In this document: positions 44,845-56,294 of the stretch, one piece after another
How positions within the stretch are numbered: the stretch's first letter is position 1
How the letters are laid out: each line of letters opens with the position of its first letter
Origin: Chara braunii
Lineage: Eukaryota; Streptophyta; Charophyceae; Charales; Characeae
Direction: 5' to 3'
Assembly (NCBI GenBank): GCA_003427395.1
Contig: BFEA01000127.1
Span: forward strand, 2,417,600-2,475,220
DNA length: 57,621 nt
The notes under the pieces: model-generated
Seen by the model: the letters and a program-made list of their open reading frames with translations, nothing else
Told to the model about the DNA's origin: nothing
The model's database searches: none
Position numbers and translations under genes: made by a program

Positions 44845-45978
44845 TGTGCGACTGTGTGTGGGTCCTTTGAAGGGTCCTGCTGTTCAAGCTGATGATATTG
44901 ATAGTGTATTTTCATTTCCTGTTGATTTCTCCGGGTTGTCAGAATCTTGGAATACTCTTTGCACTTCTTACCAAGGTAAAACAGTCCATTATTAAACCAG
45001 TCTGTCACCTGCTGAAAGTGTTGTTTTTGTATACGCCAGAACACCTAACAGTCTCTAATGTAGTTTTGGAAGGGATTTTTGTTGCAGGATGGATATATTG
45101 AGTTTATAAAAGTCATGCCCTTGATCAGGCTTCTTACGAAATGATATAATTATCATGCACATCTCGTGATCAAGGTCCGGGTGTGGGCTTGCGGGTAGGA
45201 CCCCTGCCAATAGCAGCAAACCCCCCATGTCTTCTGGGATTAAGATCAGGTCGATTATGGACCTCGACTAGCTTTCAATCCCGAATTTCCGTAGGCATGA
45301 ATAAAATTGAGTGTCGGGGTTAAGCTTGCGAAAGGAATCAAAAACTTTTAATGAACTTGAAAGGCATAAATCCCTGATCATCTACTCGTCCTCCTCCACA
45401 TATGACGGGATGGGGGAGGGTATCTTCCATCGGTCCATCCATCTATCAGGGGCTGCATAACAGTTGCCAGCCACAATAAATGGGACTCCTTCAGGGATTT
45501 GTGTCTTTAAGCTTTCAAAGAACACACTCCTCTCTCTACCGTATTTGGGGCATAGACACACATAATGCAAATTATTTTTAGTTCCAATGTGACTAGAACT
45601 GACACCCATTTGCCACCCTCCTGGTCCACCACCAAGTGTACCGGGTCTGCGCGGGATTCTGGGGCAATCCAAATGGTCACCCCCGCGCTTCCGAGTTTCG
45701 AAGCATGTGCTCTGAATGCCTTGTGTGGCTACACCATCTTGTGAATGCGGTCCGGGGTGTCCATGAGGTGTGTCTCTTGAATGCATACTATATCTGGCTA
45801 GTTACTACCCCCCACCCCTTTCATTAAGTCCCATATTGCATTCTGCATGTCTATTTTGCACGATGCCAGACCATTCACATTCAAGGATCGTAGATCTAAG
45901 TCCGCTGCTCGCTGGCATTGGTTCCAAATTTTGTCCTTCCCATACACCGCTTTGACCGGGTCCATTGCGTCGGGGTTC

Positions 45979-48033
45979 TCATATACCTAGACAGACCCAT
46001 GCTAGCTGCTCCCAGTCCCACGTTGTTCCACCTGCCTGTAGACCCAGCCTTAGGATGACACATAAACATTTCTGAACATCCTGCTCCGTCCAGGTGTCAC
46101 TGGACCTGAGCTTGATTGTCTGTAGGTCCAAAAGTTGAGGATGATTGTAGCACTTCATGTCGACGTCTTTGTCCGGGTCATAGCATATGTAGACGTCTCT
46201 AGATGCAATTTTGATGGGCCCCGATGTCACCGATGTTGTGGTCTGTGGCCCTGGCGGCAGGGTCTCCACAGTGTGTGATTCCAGCTGCATCTGCAGGATC
46301 CCTGCCGCTGCCTCAGATAGGCAGTTCCGCGGTTCCGCCCAAAAAGAGGACCAGCCCTATAAAGTGACGCCCCCTTGCCTGCCGTTTTCAAGTGGAGACA
46401 AACCCACCTCCCATCTCTCATTTATTTTCGCACCGGGATCAGCAATGACGCTGTATGGGAGAGGGGGTCTGTATCACGTCCCAGCTTGATGACGTGTCTG
46501 AGTTTCCTTCTGCGCACCAGGTCCAGTGGTGTATTCTCCTCTAGGTCCGGAGGTGTCGGGTTTGGGGGCAGAGCAGGCGGTGGCGTTGTTTCTTTAGTCT
46601 CCTCTTGCTCAACTTCCATCCCTAGCCCGTCTGCAGTAGCTAAATAAGGTGGCTGGAAGCGCGAAAAAACTATAGAGGCCAGTCTATGCCACACGTTCGT
46701 CCAACTTACACCCGGATGTAGTCCGTTTTTTAACACACACCTCAGGGAGGGACTTGTGTCAAGCACAGAGAACAGATCCAGATACGTTTTATCCCAAAAG
46801 TCGTCTATAAGGGGGGCAAATTTTGCCTTCAGATTTACCATCAGCCGGCCCATTATGGCAACCAGCTTTTGTTCAATCGGATGGTGCTGAGGCGCTGCCC
46901 CCTCCCCCTGTGTCTCCTCATCCCTTTCCGGGGATAGTTCCGGGAGGGGATCGACCTCCATCAACTCGGAGCCGAAGGCTGCTTGGAAGGGGTCGACGTC
47001 TGTCGTTCGGCCTGTCGTACGGTCTGTCTGTGATCCCCCTTCTGTTGCTTCCGTTGCATGCCCAGTCTTCCCTTCCTCGGACCGCCCTGGCTCCACCCAC
47101 ATTCCCTTCATCCCCATTTGCATCTCCACCTGTCCCGTACCTGTCAGCGTGGGGCGGGGGTCCGCTAGATTGCCACCCTCCACTCCCTTGCGATCCACCA
47201 TATGTGTCTGTCCCGATGGGGAGGGAGAGAATGTTCCCTGATCTAGGATATATTGCTCCACCTCCGGGCCCAGACCCCTACAGTCGTTCCTTCCCGAGAC
47301 GGACCCTTTGTGCTCCACCATATGTGTCTGTCCCAGTGGGGAGGGAGAGGACATTCCCTGGTCCAAGAAACGTTGCACCACCTTGGGGCCCAGGCTCCCA
47401 CAGCCGTTCCTTCCCGAGTTCCCCCCGTCTTTTCGCACCGGTCCAGGTCTGCTTCTTCTGAACCCAAATCTCCTTACCACCCTTCCTTCCCATTGTCTTC
47501 CAGCCTGCATTTTGCCGGCTCTCCTGTGGGTTCGACTCAACCACCTACACCTTCTCCTCCACCAATGCGGGAGGGACCCATGTGTTCGGGGGGCGCGTCT
47601 CCCAATCCGACTTCCCTGTTTTTTCCCATAGGTCTCTTAGTAAACTCCCAGTTGGCCGAGCCCGCTTCTGCGGGTGGAGCGGGCAGATGAACTCCGTACT
47701 TAGGTGGCCATCTGCCCTGCATTTATGGCACCATGGCCTCAACTTGCGAGCGGTATGGGTCATATATTCCTTACCCCCTATCCGATATGAAATCACGTCA
47801 TCAAGGGAGAAAGACTGGCCCTGGGAGAAATCTAGGGCCAACATCGGGAAATCATCCTTTTTGGCAACGAAGGAGGGGAGGGGGTCGATGAAGGCAACGA
47901 TATCGTACATCATCCCGAAATGGTACATGAAGGCCGCCTGAATTTCTACTGGATATGGCGGAGCTCGATCCTGCATCAATTGTGCCCTCCTCTCCAGCGT
48001 CCCATATCGAATTGTACAAATCATTGAGAACAT
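45979..48033 (-). pseudogene. LINE B ORF1 with zinc knuckle and 40-residue tandem repeat
   Basis: The first part (47545-48033) has LDFSQGQSFSLDDVISYRIG and a knuckle-like PWCHKCRADGHLSTEFIC, where spacing C-x2-C-x4-H-x6-C is slightly longer than standard. The second part (46422-47540, 372 residues) includes two tandem 120-bp units (47195-47314 and 47315-47434), each giving LGP-V-LDQG and SGQTHMV-type words. The last part (45979-46290) matches LINE A (AAAGILQMQLESH) and ends in TGA 45979-45981. The parts are in different frames, so at least two frameshifts exist. The likely role in intact elements is RNA binding. The start at 48033 follows an in-frame TGA, though an ATG at 48059-48061 in another frame is an alternative. 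Confidence 0.78.
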
Positions 48034-49752
48034 TTGAGATCATTTGAGATACCGGGGCCATTACCTGGCTTCGGCTGAAAACAGTCAGTGAACACGATAT
48101 GAATTAGAAAGCATGGGGAGGATCATGAATATCTAATGACCTATTAAGGAACTACTCATGCAATATGATGCCACAAAGGTCCTACGAATGCTCACAACCC
48201 TCAGGATCCCTAACAATCCCTTCTAAGACTTTCCAACACAGTCTTACTCCCTGCTGAGCTCTTCCAAGCCTCACGCCCCCACCTTGCTGGGTTACAGGGC
48301 AACACAACTCGCCCCAGCTCCGACCAGCGTCGTCCCAGCAGCAACCCTTGGTTGTCCCTTGGGATGCCCACCCCAAAGCATCCCGAGATCTCTTTACCAG
48401 GCCTCACGCTCCAGCATCAGCAGGTTATAGGGCAACACCCCAGCACCGGCCAGCGTCGTTCTGGCATCGAACAGCCGCAGATCACTGAGTATAACAACAT
48501 CGAAACCGCCTAAGATGGGTTGCTAAGAGTCCCTAGAATCTTAAGACATTCATAAGAACAACCAACTTTTTTTCCACTATTCAGACTTTATCAAGTCACT
48601 AAAATATGTATGTCAAGAAGCCTCCCAACCACGAATCAGATAGGTGAAACCTATTCAATCCACCTACGACCACCACCAGCATGGCTGTTTTCAGCACGAA
48701 CCGAAGCTCTTCCAAGCCTCATGCTCCCATCAGGTTAGGTTACAGAGTTGCACCACCTTGCTCCAACACCGGCCAGCATTGCTCCAGTTACGACCCCCGA
48801 TGACCACTGAGACCGCCCCCGCAAACAGCCCCCCAGAGCTCTCTACCAGGCCTCACGCCCCCACTAGGCTAGGTCACAGAGTTGCGCCACCTGGCTCTGG
48901 CTGCGGCCAGCGTTGCTCCAACATCGGTCTTGGAGGGCCACCGAATTTTCAACCACCCTTCGCAGGATCACAGATGACTTGCCAGAGAACACCTATTCCT
49001 ACAACCTCCTCGAGAGGCAAACCAAATGGAAAGAAATAGTAAACTGGATGATGGACTTATTCGAGAGAGATCGCCCCTCCCTCCCCCTACCCCTCCCCCC
49101 TCAGCCCTACACTGCCTCCGCCGAATTGAGTCACCGCTCTCCCTCGGCCCCAATATAGGACCAACCCTCTACCCCCCTTTCCCCAGGAGCACGCAGTTCC
49201 CACCTAAAGCATGCCCCCCCGCCCCTTGCCCATTTCTGCTTCCGCAGGGACTGATGTTGACCCACGCACCAGCCCCTGCTCCAGAATAGGGCAACCCCCT
49301 ACTCCGCCCCTACCCTCTTTGAGACATTCACCCCCCACCTTGTGATGCACCTGCAAGATAGAGCTTCCCCCACCCCCTTCCTACCGTTCAGCCCTCCGGG
49401 AACGATCAGATCCAGCCGACTACAGTTCTTGATGACACACTTACCAAAATGTCGTGCGCGATTTGGAAAAGCAGGGCCTCTTCAAAAATATGCAATAACC
49501 CCAGAAAACACCTTACATCTTTAAACCACCAGTATTTGGCCCAGCTATCGGCCATGGGTCTTCCCCGTTAACGCGCAGGGGCCTGCGGAGGTCGGCCAAG
49601 GGAAGGCCCAGTCATTGCTTCTTGGCCGGGGCCCGCCAACTACAGGATGTCACCTACGAATTGTAATAAAAAGAAAAAAAAAGACACTAAAAAAAAAAAC
49701 GAAAACAAAGAAAAGAAACGGGTGTCATAGGCGGCTATTAGGCGCGCCGTAG
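48034..49752. other. No gene seen; holds four ~70-bp monomers
   Basis: Upstream of LINE B in element orientation. Apart from the monomers at 48264-48925 and a CT-rich tract near 49080-49110, nothing is recognisable. Part of it could be the LINE B 5' UTR. Confidence 0.4.
48264..48925 (+). repeat. Four ~70-bp monomers, family also at 57112-57305
   Basis: Units near 48264, 48410, 48714 and 48857 share AAGCCTCACGCCCCCAC or AGGCCTCACGC..., then GG.TTACAGGGCAAC or GG.(T/C)ACAGAGTTGC, then a CGGCCAGCGT-like end. The units come in pairs ~140-150 bp apart, the pairs joined by an AGAGCTCT/AGATCTCT..ACCAGG linker. Confidence 0.7.
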
Positions 49753-50526
<774 letters not shown>

Positions 50527-50565
<39 letters not shown>

Positions 50566-50582
50566 TTGAATCAATCAAATTG

Positions 50583-50621
<39 letters not shown>
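50527..50621. repeat. (TCAA)n microsatellite
   Basis: A tetranucleotide array with two ATTGAATCAATCAA interruptions. It ends 13 nt before a LINE-tail core. Confidence 0.95.
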
Positions 50622-50624
<3 letters not shown>

Positions 50625-50633
50625 GTTGTACAG

Positions 50634-50679
50634 GGACGCTGGACCCGATTTCCAGCAGGTGTTGCTCCCCACCAATAGA
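50634..50679 (+). repeat. LINE 3'-tail core copy
   Basis: GGACGCTGGACCCGATTTCC followed by AGCAGGTGTTGCTCCCCACC matches the LINE tail core almost exactly. It contains GCTGG/CCAGC and AGCAG/TTGCT small stems. No long poly(A) follows. Confidence 0.75.
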
Positions 50680-51018
50680 TGGAGGCTAATGGAACCTTCA
50701 GAACAGGGGGAAGAAAAAAAGGACGGATGTGACAAAGCAGTGCCCCTTGTTGTTGTGGACAAAGCCTGCAAACAGTCAACATTCGACAACTAGTCTATTC
50801 ATTCACTGTGCTAGACCAGAGGACAAGTGTGCAATCGTTGGAACAAGCCATGGACCACAACCATCAGGCAAACCTCCCAAAACCTAATCCCAACAAACAA
50901 CAACCTTGGACTGAAGCCCTTGGGTGTACAGGCAGTGTCTGTAGTCCTTATCATGTGTCGACCCACAAGGGGTTGTGCGAACAGCCGTCAAGGCCTGCTG
51001 GTGTCCATTCATAAGGCT
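50680..51018. other. No gene seen
   Basis: The short open frames here have no recognisable domain. Confidence 0.4.
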
Positions 51019-51106
51019 GCAGAGCTTTGAACCCTCAATCTCGATTCGCAAACCACAATGCGCATTAAATTTCCAACCGGTGCTCTACCCACTGAACTAA
51101 TGGGCT
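51019..51106 (-). tRNA. tRNA-like sequence (pseudogene or SINE head)
   Basis: On the minus strand, TTAGTTCAGTGGGTAGAGCA is an excellent D-arm/A-box, and GAGGGTTCAAAGC about 50 nt later is a fair T-arm/B-box. The middle is too long for a plain anticodon arm, and the acceptor ends do not pair well. This suggests a tRNA-derived SINE or decayed tRNA gene rather than a working tRNA. Confidence 0.45.
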
Positions 51107-51714
51107 GTTCTTTCAATAGCGCACTCTGTGACAGGCTGACAGCTATCCAAGGGAATTTCGGGCCTGAATTTGGAGAGTTAGTGGAGCGACCCTAAACTCT
51201 TCAAATTTGAAGAGTGGAGGGTAGTGCTGCGAGACCCAAAATCTGCCACGAAACGGTCCTGACCGATCTGCATCAATGTGGGCCAAGATGTGTTCTTCTA
51301 TCCAACTGATGCTGCGGCGTGTAGGAAGCTGATTCAGAATCTGGTCTTCCCACGTGAAGAGGCAAGCACCCCATCTGAGCCGAGCTTCGTCTGCGAGGTA
51401 AAAGCTCTCCTGCCGGACAGTTTTGATATGTGCGATAAAAAGGATGGTGGAACCTAACTGGGAGCTCGGGATCCCAACATGTTGGGATCTGGGCCTCCCA
51501 ACATGTTGCAGCAGTGTTGGATGCTAGACTGGCACAGGAGGTGGACCCACAAACTGGCCACCGCTGGTGCGTCCTGGGTCTTCCCAGACTGGGTAACAGG
51601 TCTCAACAGCCTGAAATCAACACCTGTGTTTTGGAAAAGGGAGGTGCACTGAACGTTTTGACAGACATTCCCGTTACATCCCCTGCTTCTGAAAACTTGC
51701 AGCAGGTAAGTTTC
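51107..51714. other. No gene recognised; 20-bp perfect palindrome
   Basis: GATCCCAACATGTTGGGATC at 51470-51489 is a perfect palindrome, and CCCAACATGTTG recurs 17 bp later. The ~139-residue + frame from 51514 runs into low-complexity sequence. Confidence 0.45.
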
Positions 51715-51882
51715 AGAAACCTCTTGAGAAACCCCTGGACCCGATTTCCAGCAGGCGATGCTTCCCACCNAAAAAAAAAAAAAAAAAAAAAAAAAAAAGA
51801 AAAAAGAAAAGAAAAGAAAAGAAAAGAAAAGAAAAAGAAAAAGAAAAGAAAAAAAAGAAACCTCTTGAGAAACCCCTGGACC
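51715..51882 (+). mobile_element. Minimal LINE-tail insertion with 27-bp target duplication and poly(A)
   Basis: AGAAACCTCTTGAGAAACCC plus CTGGACC occurs at 51715-51741 and 51856-51882, identical over 27 bp. Between them is only the core end (CGATTTCCAGCAGG...CCCACC, 51742-51769) and an A-rich tail with AAAAG repeats. This is a target-primed insertion truncated to its last ~30 nt. Seven nt (CTGGACC) are shared between target and element at the 5' junction. Confidence 0.85.
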
Positions 51883-52300
51883 TCAAAAATGGCAATGTGG
51901 CACATACTGACAAGAACAACGGAGGCTCTCTGATCCCACCCCTTCTGGGAGTTGGGTCAGCCAACGGATCCACCGGGATCCAATCTGTGGCTGGAATAAT
52001 GGCCCTTGCTGCACTACACAACATCTACATGCATTTGGACGACTTCTGGACCAGGTGCATTCCTACGAGTGCAACGTTTTTGAATGTATTTTGTCCAGAG
52101 AGCATCCAAATGCATGTAGAGTGTTGCGTGGTGGTCCTGGTGGAGGGAGGCCCAATGACTGGGCATGGCCTGCAGTCAAGTTCTGGAGATCACTGCCTAG
52201 AATGTCTGAGCTCTGCGTGACACTTCCCAGTTCCCACTAGACACAAAACATGGACTCAAATCTGAGATTCATGACACAGGACAGATGCACATTATTACTT
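51883..52300. other. No gene seen
   Basis: The + frame 51897-52220 (107 residues) has no recognisable domain. It lies between two retroposed inserts. Confidence 0.35.
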
Positions 52301-52314
52301 TAAGAAACAAAAAG

Positions 52315-52332
52315 GTCCCTCGGGACATCCGT

Positions 52333-52364
<32 letters not shown>

Positions 52365-52411
52365 GGCCCCTGCGCAATCAAGGATGACACGCATAAATCG
52401 AGAAATGGTCC
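52315..52411 (+). ncRNA. U6 spliceosomal snRNA retrocopy
   Basis: The sequence follows U6 almost end to end: GTCCCTCGGGACATCCG, AAAATTGGAACGATACAGAG, AAGATTAGCATGGCCCCTGC, GGATGACACGCA and AAATCGAGAAATGGTCC. Differences are a shortened 5' loop and a ~4-nt insertion after GCGCAA, before the AGGATGACACGC stretch near the ISL region. It ends in an A-rich tail instead of the T-run a pol III gene needs. TAAGAAACAAAA flanks it at 52301-52312 and 52426-52437. This is therefore a retroposed pseudogene, not a working gene. Confidence 0.92.
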
Positions 52412-52502
52412 AAAAAAAATAAAAATAAGAAACAAAACGGAACGCGGACGATGTTCAAGGCTTGGGCCAGTGAATCAGGTAGTGAGCTTTGTGAGTAGTA
52501 CA

Positions 52503-52547
52503 GCCATACTACCCCTTGTGGGGGAAAAAAGAGGGGGGTAGTATGGC
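52503..52547. repeat. 13-bp perfect hairpin
   Basis: GCCATACTACCCC (52503-52515) pairs exactly with GGGGTAGTATGGC (52535-52547). The loop is 19 nt and purine-rich. Confidence 0.75.
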
Positions 52548-55201
52548 CGGACTACAAGCCAGGACACATGGCTGTACCTGTACTAAGGAGGGTAAACTCT
52601 GTACTTCAAGCATATTATCCCTCGTCGGGGCAAACAGAACAGCATTCAGTGGCATATCCTACGACCAGGATAGATCTACTTGCCCGTGTTGGGGAGAGAT
52701 TCCCTTGGGACAACAGGGCACGGTAGCGCCTGTGGTTGGATGGTATGTCTGTGGTACCGGGTGCTGACACTAGGCAGGCATATAGCACCCTTAGCTTGGA
52801 GGGGGAGGGCCCTCAAAATGCACAGGCTAGAAGAGGTCCTGGCCATGTAAGGTGAGAGGTAGTGTGTGTGTTTAAGGAAATGTGGGGGAGAGGAGCTTAG
52901 GGAATTACAATGCCAAGCTCAGAAAGGATGATTAGATGATGGGGGGGGGGTGAGAAGACAATGATGATGATGTTTTAGGGTTGGCTGAGATCTTGACCAG
53001 CCACCCTACTGCCACAGTTGCACAGCCCCCTAGCCAGGGGGGAATCTTGAACTGCTGCCAAACTGCTGCTGCGCCAGTGGAAAAATAGTGAAGAAAAAAA
53101 AAATATATATATATATATGTATGTATGTGGTGCAGCCCCCTAGCCAGGGGGGTCTTCAACCTCCACGGCAAGCTGCCATGTGGCACAGCAGATGGCGACG
53201 TGCTGCTGTCGTGCTGGCCGGTGCTCGCGAAGGGGGGGTAAATACCTGGCACAGCACCTCTTCAACACCAACGTGCTACATTACTAAGTCATAGACACAC
53301 TGTGGCCACTGTGTTACAGTGGTGGCTACGCTCGCGCATGGCCAGCAGCTGGCCAGGTTCAAACCCTGGAAGCTGCGGCATCCTGGATCTTGATAATAAA
53401 TAATCCGGGGGCGGGGCGGGGCGGGGCAGCGTCGGCACGTGCCGCGTGCACGTGTGCGGCGGCCTTGGCCTTTTCGCCGTTGCCGCCCTGGAAACCCTGA
53501 AAATCCCGCTATCGGGATTGCAGCAATTTTCCTCTCGTACGGGAGGGAGGGCGGGTTGGAGGGGGGACCGTTCCTGCTCTGATACCAGTGTGCCGGCCCC
53601 GTCGGGATGGCAGTCCGAGAGGATGGAGAAGAGGGTTGAGGAAGGAGGAGGTGGAGATGGAGCTGGAAGGGACAGCGCAGCTCCGATGCAGACTCAACAC
53701 GGCACGTACTCCAACAAGTGCAAAGTGAAGAATGATATGAAAAACAGACAAAGTTGAGGTATACCCCCAATGGACTGGGCTGGACTGGCCTGGTACCAAC
53801 AGTGGTACCGGGCAGGACTGGACTGGACTGGAACAACACACGGCCTGTGGGGTCAGGCCACGGCCTGGTCCCACAAGCCGAACTAGCAAATAGTCGAATA
53901 GGCCCTGGCTGTAGGCCTGGCTGTAGGCCAGGGCGGATGGAGGCCCGGTGCACTCTTCCTACACAATCTTTGTGTGTCTATGCTTGCCGGTGATAAGCAA
54001 CCGGACTGGTGCTCCCCAGAATGGAACCATTACGGGCCTTGTCTTTGTGTTAAAAAAAAAAGGGGGGGGAATACCGGCTATACCTACAACTTGCATACCC
54101 GAAAAATAGCCGGTGGAAATTATTTGCATGTCCAGGAACGAGGTGGATCCAGGTTGGCTCCACAGTTTTGCGGCTATAACCAACTACCTGAATGCCCAAA
54201 TTATGGACATATTCAAGCGGAATTATCGGCATACTGAGCACAGAGGTGGACCGGCCAAAATATCCATATACCCTGCTATCAAATGACTTAAATTATTCTC
54301 GTACCCAATAGTCATTGGGCCACAACGGTCCACTTGGTGGGCATGAGCATAATTTCATGGTACACCCACAACTTTGCCTGCCCCGTTTCTGGGCATGAGC
54401 ATAATTTTGTGGCCTGGAACCGAGCCTCAGGGCATGTGATGCCCAAACCTCCACCCAACACGACTTCCTGTTTTCGGAGTAGGAGGGGGGGCCGGAAGTG
54501 CGTAGCACGGGTGTGCCAAGGATTTTTGGAAAGTGGGGTCGAGTCCCAAGTCGGAACTGGGATCTCTGGTGTCAAGTTTGAAGGACAGGAGTGCAAGTGA
54601 CGCAACGAAGAACCAGGTTCTCTGTTCCACTTCTCAGAACCGAGTGACTATGTCCAACGGCCCCGTCGCCTAGGCCGAATTCGAATCATGTGGACTGGGG
54701 AAAACTGATTGTGTGTGTGTGGAAGTTGAGGTGGGCGCAGTGCTATCGGGAGCGCTGCGCTCGGTGCGACCCGACACACCCGTTAGGAACCTCGCGTTTT
54801 CACACGGTAATAGTGGGCTGGTGGTGTGAGCGACTGATGAGCGGTGGCCGGAGGGAGTGCATGGCAAGGAAGGGGCATGGCAGATATGGCGAGGAGCGTT
54901 ATTGGAGCACGGTGCTGTCACTCGTAAAGGCAAGTTAGATGACGCTCTTGTTGGGGTGGCGTGCATCGATGAGGTGCATCGGGGGACACCACGTGGGCAA
55001 GTGGGCTATGGGGGCAGGGGATGCTAGGGGTTTCTTTCGTTAGGGGAAGTGTATTTCAGGCGACGAGGGAGCCTCAACTTTTGGTGTTCTAGCCGGAAGG
55101 GAGGAGTGCACTCTCATGTGGAGTGAGAGGGGGAGGAAGGTCGTTCAAGTGGGAATACCGGGTCGAAAGGAAGTTGTACATCAAGGGATTCCCTTTCTTC
55201 C
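52548..55201. other. No gene recognised; small repeats
   Basis: GCAGCCCCCTAGCCAGGGGG, a 6-bp stem with a 4-nt loop, occurs near 53020-53040, partly changed, and at 53134-53153. GGGCATGAGCATAATTT is repeated near 54340 and 54392. GGACTGGACTGG-type simple repeat lies near 53815. The long minus-strand frame at 53276-53953 (225 residues) is Pro/Ser-rich and compositionally driven. Confidence 0.4.
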
Positions 55202-55507
55202 TCAACAGGGTGGTAAGTAAAACTTTATGAAGGCTTGAACCTCCTGTGGCGACTCGCCAATGGGTTTGGCGAGGAGGTGCCGCACTGTCTTTGGTTCTTC
55301 TTGGGGCGATTGAAGATGGCCATTGAAGTTTTCAGTGTTAGTAATGTCGAAGATCCTAGTGGCTAGCAGTGGGAGGGGGGATGTCTCCCCTTCCCTAAAG
55401 ACGGTGGGGTAGGGTTTTAAAGGGAAGAGGTAAGGTGGGGATGTTGAGGAAGTGGGGATGGAGGTTTCTTGTTGGTTGATAGTCCTTAGGGTCATGGTCC
55501 TGCCCAT
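55202..55507 (-). CDS. Hypothetical ORF, weak
   Basis: This 101-residue frame has moderate composition and includes ATRIFDITNTENFNGHLQS. No domain is recognised. It could be a fragment of an element-encoded protein or chance. It is listed only because it lacks the low-complexity bias of its neighbours. Confidence 0.2.
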   Translation of the reverse strand: MGRTMTLRTINQQETSIPTSSTSPPYLFPLKPYPTVFREGETSPLPLLATRIFDITNTENFNGHLQSPQEEPKTVRHLLAKPIGESPQEVQAFIKFYLPPC

Positions 55508-56294
55508 GGGTGGATTAGCTTGCTCATACTCAAGTAATTACTAATAATCTTCCGATTTTGATGTGATTTTGATTTGATTTGAATTTAGTGTTGTCCGATC
55601 TTTTGTTTTTTTTCAGTGATTTCTCAAATAGTAACTCTGAAGTAGTTGTGGCTGTTCAATTCTGATAAATGATCATAAGAGTCGTATGACCTTTTGTCTT
55701 GAAATAATTTCGTTATGTTAAAAAAACTCAAGTATGATTTGAAATTCACTTCTTACAAATTTTCTCAAAAAAATGTCAATCCCAAACAGCGGTTTGAGAG
55801 TCGATTTGAAAATCCTTTTTGGGATATCTAAATCTATCATTCATAGGTTTTTCTGGATTATATATGTCCTATTTTCAGTTCTGTGTTTGATTCCCTAATT
55901 GGAGAATTGAAGTAATTTTGTACTCGGTTTCAATGACGGTTTGTACTTTGTTTTTTGTAGGCTATTTTTTTTCCCCTTTCACTTGGTAAATAGAAGTTTT
56001 GTGAACTTGAATTAATTTCGTGTCTTGAGGAATTTTCGATTGGGTACCCACTTCTTTTTCGCTATTTGCGGGCCAGGTGTTTTGAGGATGTGCGGTACTT
56101 GGGTTGGGGGGGATGGTTTATGGCTGGTGAAATTGCGTCCTGCTGGTGAGGAGGGCTTGCTAGTGGGATTGGATTAGGGCATAGCCGCAATTGAGATGGT
56201 TGCTTAGCTGTTATAAGTCTTGTTGGAGTGAGGTAAGAGGTTAGTGGGGTTGGTGCTGCGCGTATTAGGGTGAGGGCGTTCACCTGATTTCTGC
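55508..56294. other. AT-rich non-coding stretch
   Basis: About 55,540-56,050 is AT-rich without open frames. No repeat structure or RNA gene was recognised. Confidence 0.5.

Larger units (their letters stand above)
40167..45965 (-). pseudogene. LINE B ORF2: endonuclease-RT-zinc region, inactivated
   Basis: ATG lies at 45963-45965, 13 nt after the ORF1 TGA, which suggests coupled translation. The endonuclease keeps QETH but reads AGNCYAAPD where LINE A has AGDFNAAPD, losing catalytic residues. TAG at 45798-45800 is at the same site as in LINE A, and another TAG follows near 45,730. The RT keeps FADD (near 43,640) but lacks about 55 residues covering motif A, with the join near 43,890. The zf-RVT-like motif WCKSCHTSFP to HIFLQC lies in the frame 40862-41113. 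By homology the C-terminus ends at TAA 40167-40169. Two insertions and a false duplication interrupt the frame. Confidence 0.88.
39478..48033 (-). mobile_element. LINE B: APE-type non-LTR retrotransposon with ORF1 zinc knuckle
   Basis: It is related to LINE A across ORF1, ORF2 and the 3' UTR, and is longer at the 5' end. It ends in long poly(A) (T-runs at 39478-39576). The tail has the same layout: two 3' UTR modules (about 39715-39790 and 39918-40000), core 39653-39695 and hairpin 39596-39633. It is interrupted by a 166-bp CACTA-like insert, a TIR-bounded insert with an N-gap, and an adapter with a false duplication. Stops, frameshifts and a deletion of RT motif A make it inactive. Confidence 0.9.

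Noticed and set aside
25952-45800. Reassigned stop codons (TAG/TAA as Gln)
   Set aside because: TAG codons in the gypsy element would fit Gln, but LINE comparisons show TAA opposite Arg and Tyr and TAG opposite Lys, and TAA and TGA also act as real stops.
46823-47461. 212-residue proline-rich protein on the + strand
   Set aside because: It is the antisense shadow of LINE B ORF1.
52315-52411. A working U6 gene
   Set aside because: A-rich tail instead of a T-run, flanking target duplication and an internal insertion show a retrocopy.
53276-53953. 225-residue minus-strand protein
   Set aside because: Pro/Ser/Arg-rich composition from simple GGACTGG-type repeats, with no domain.
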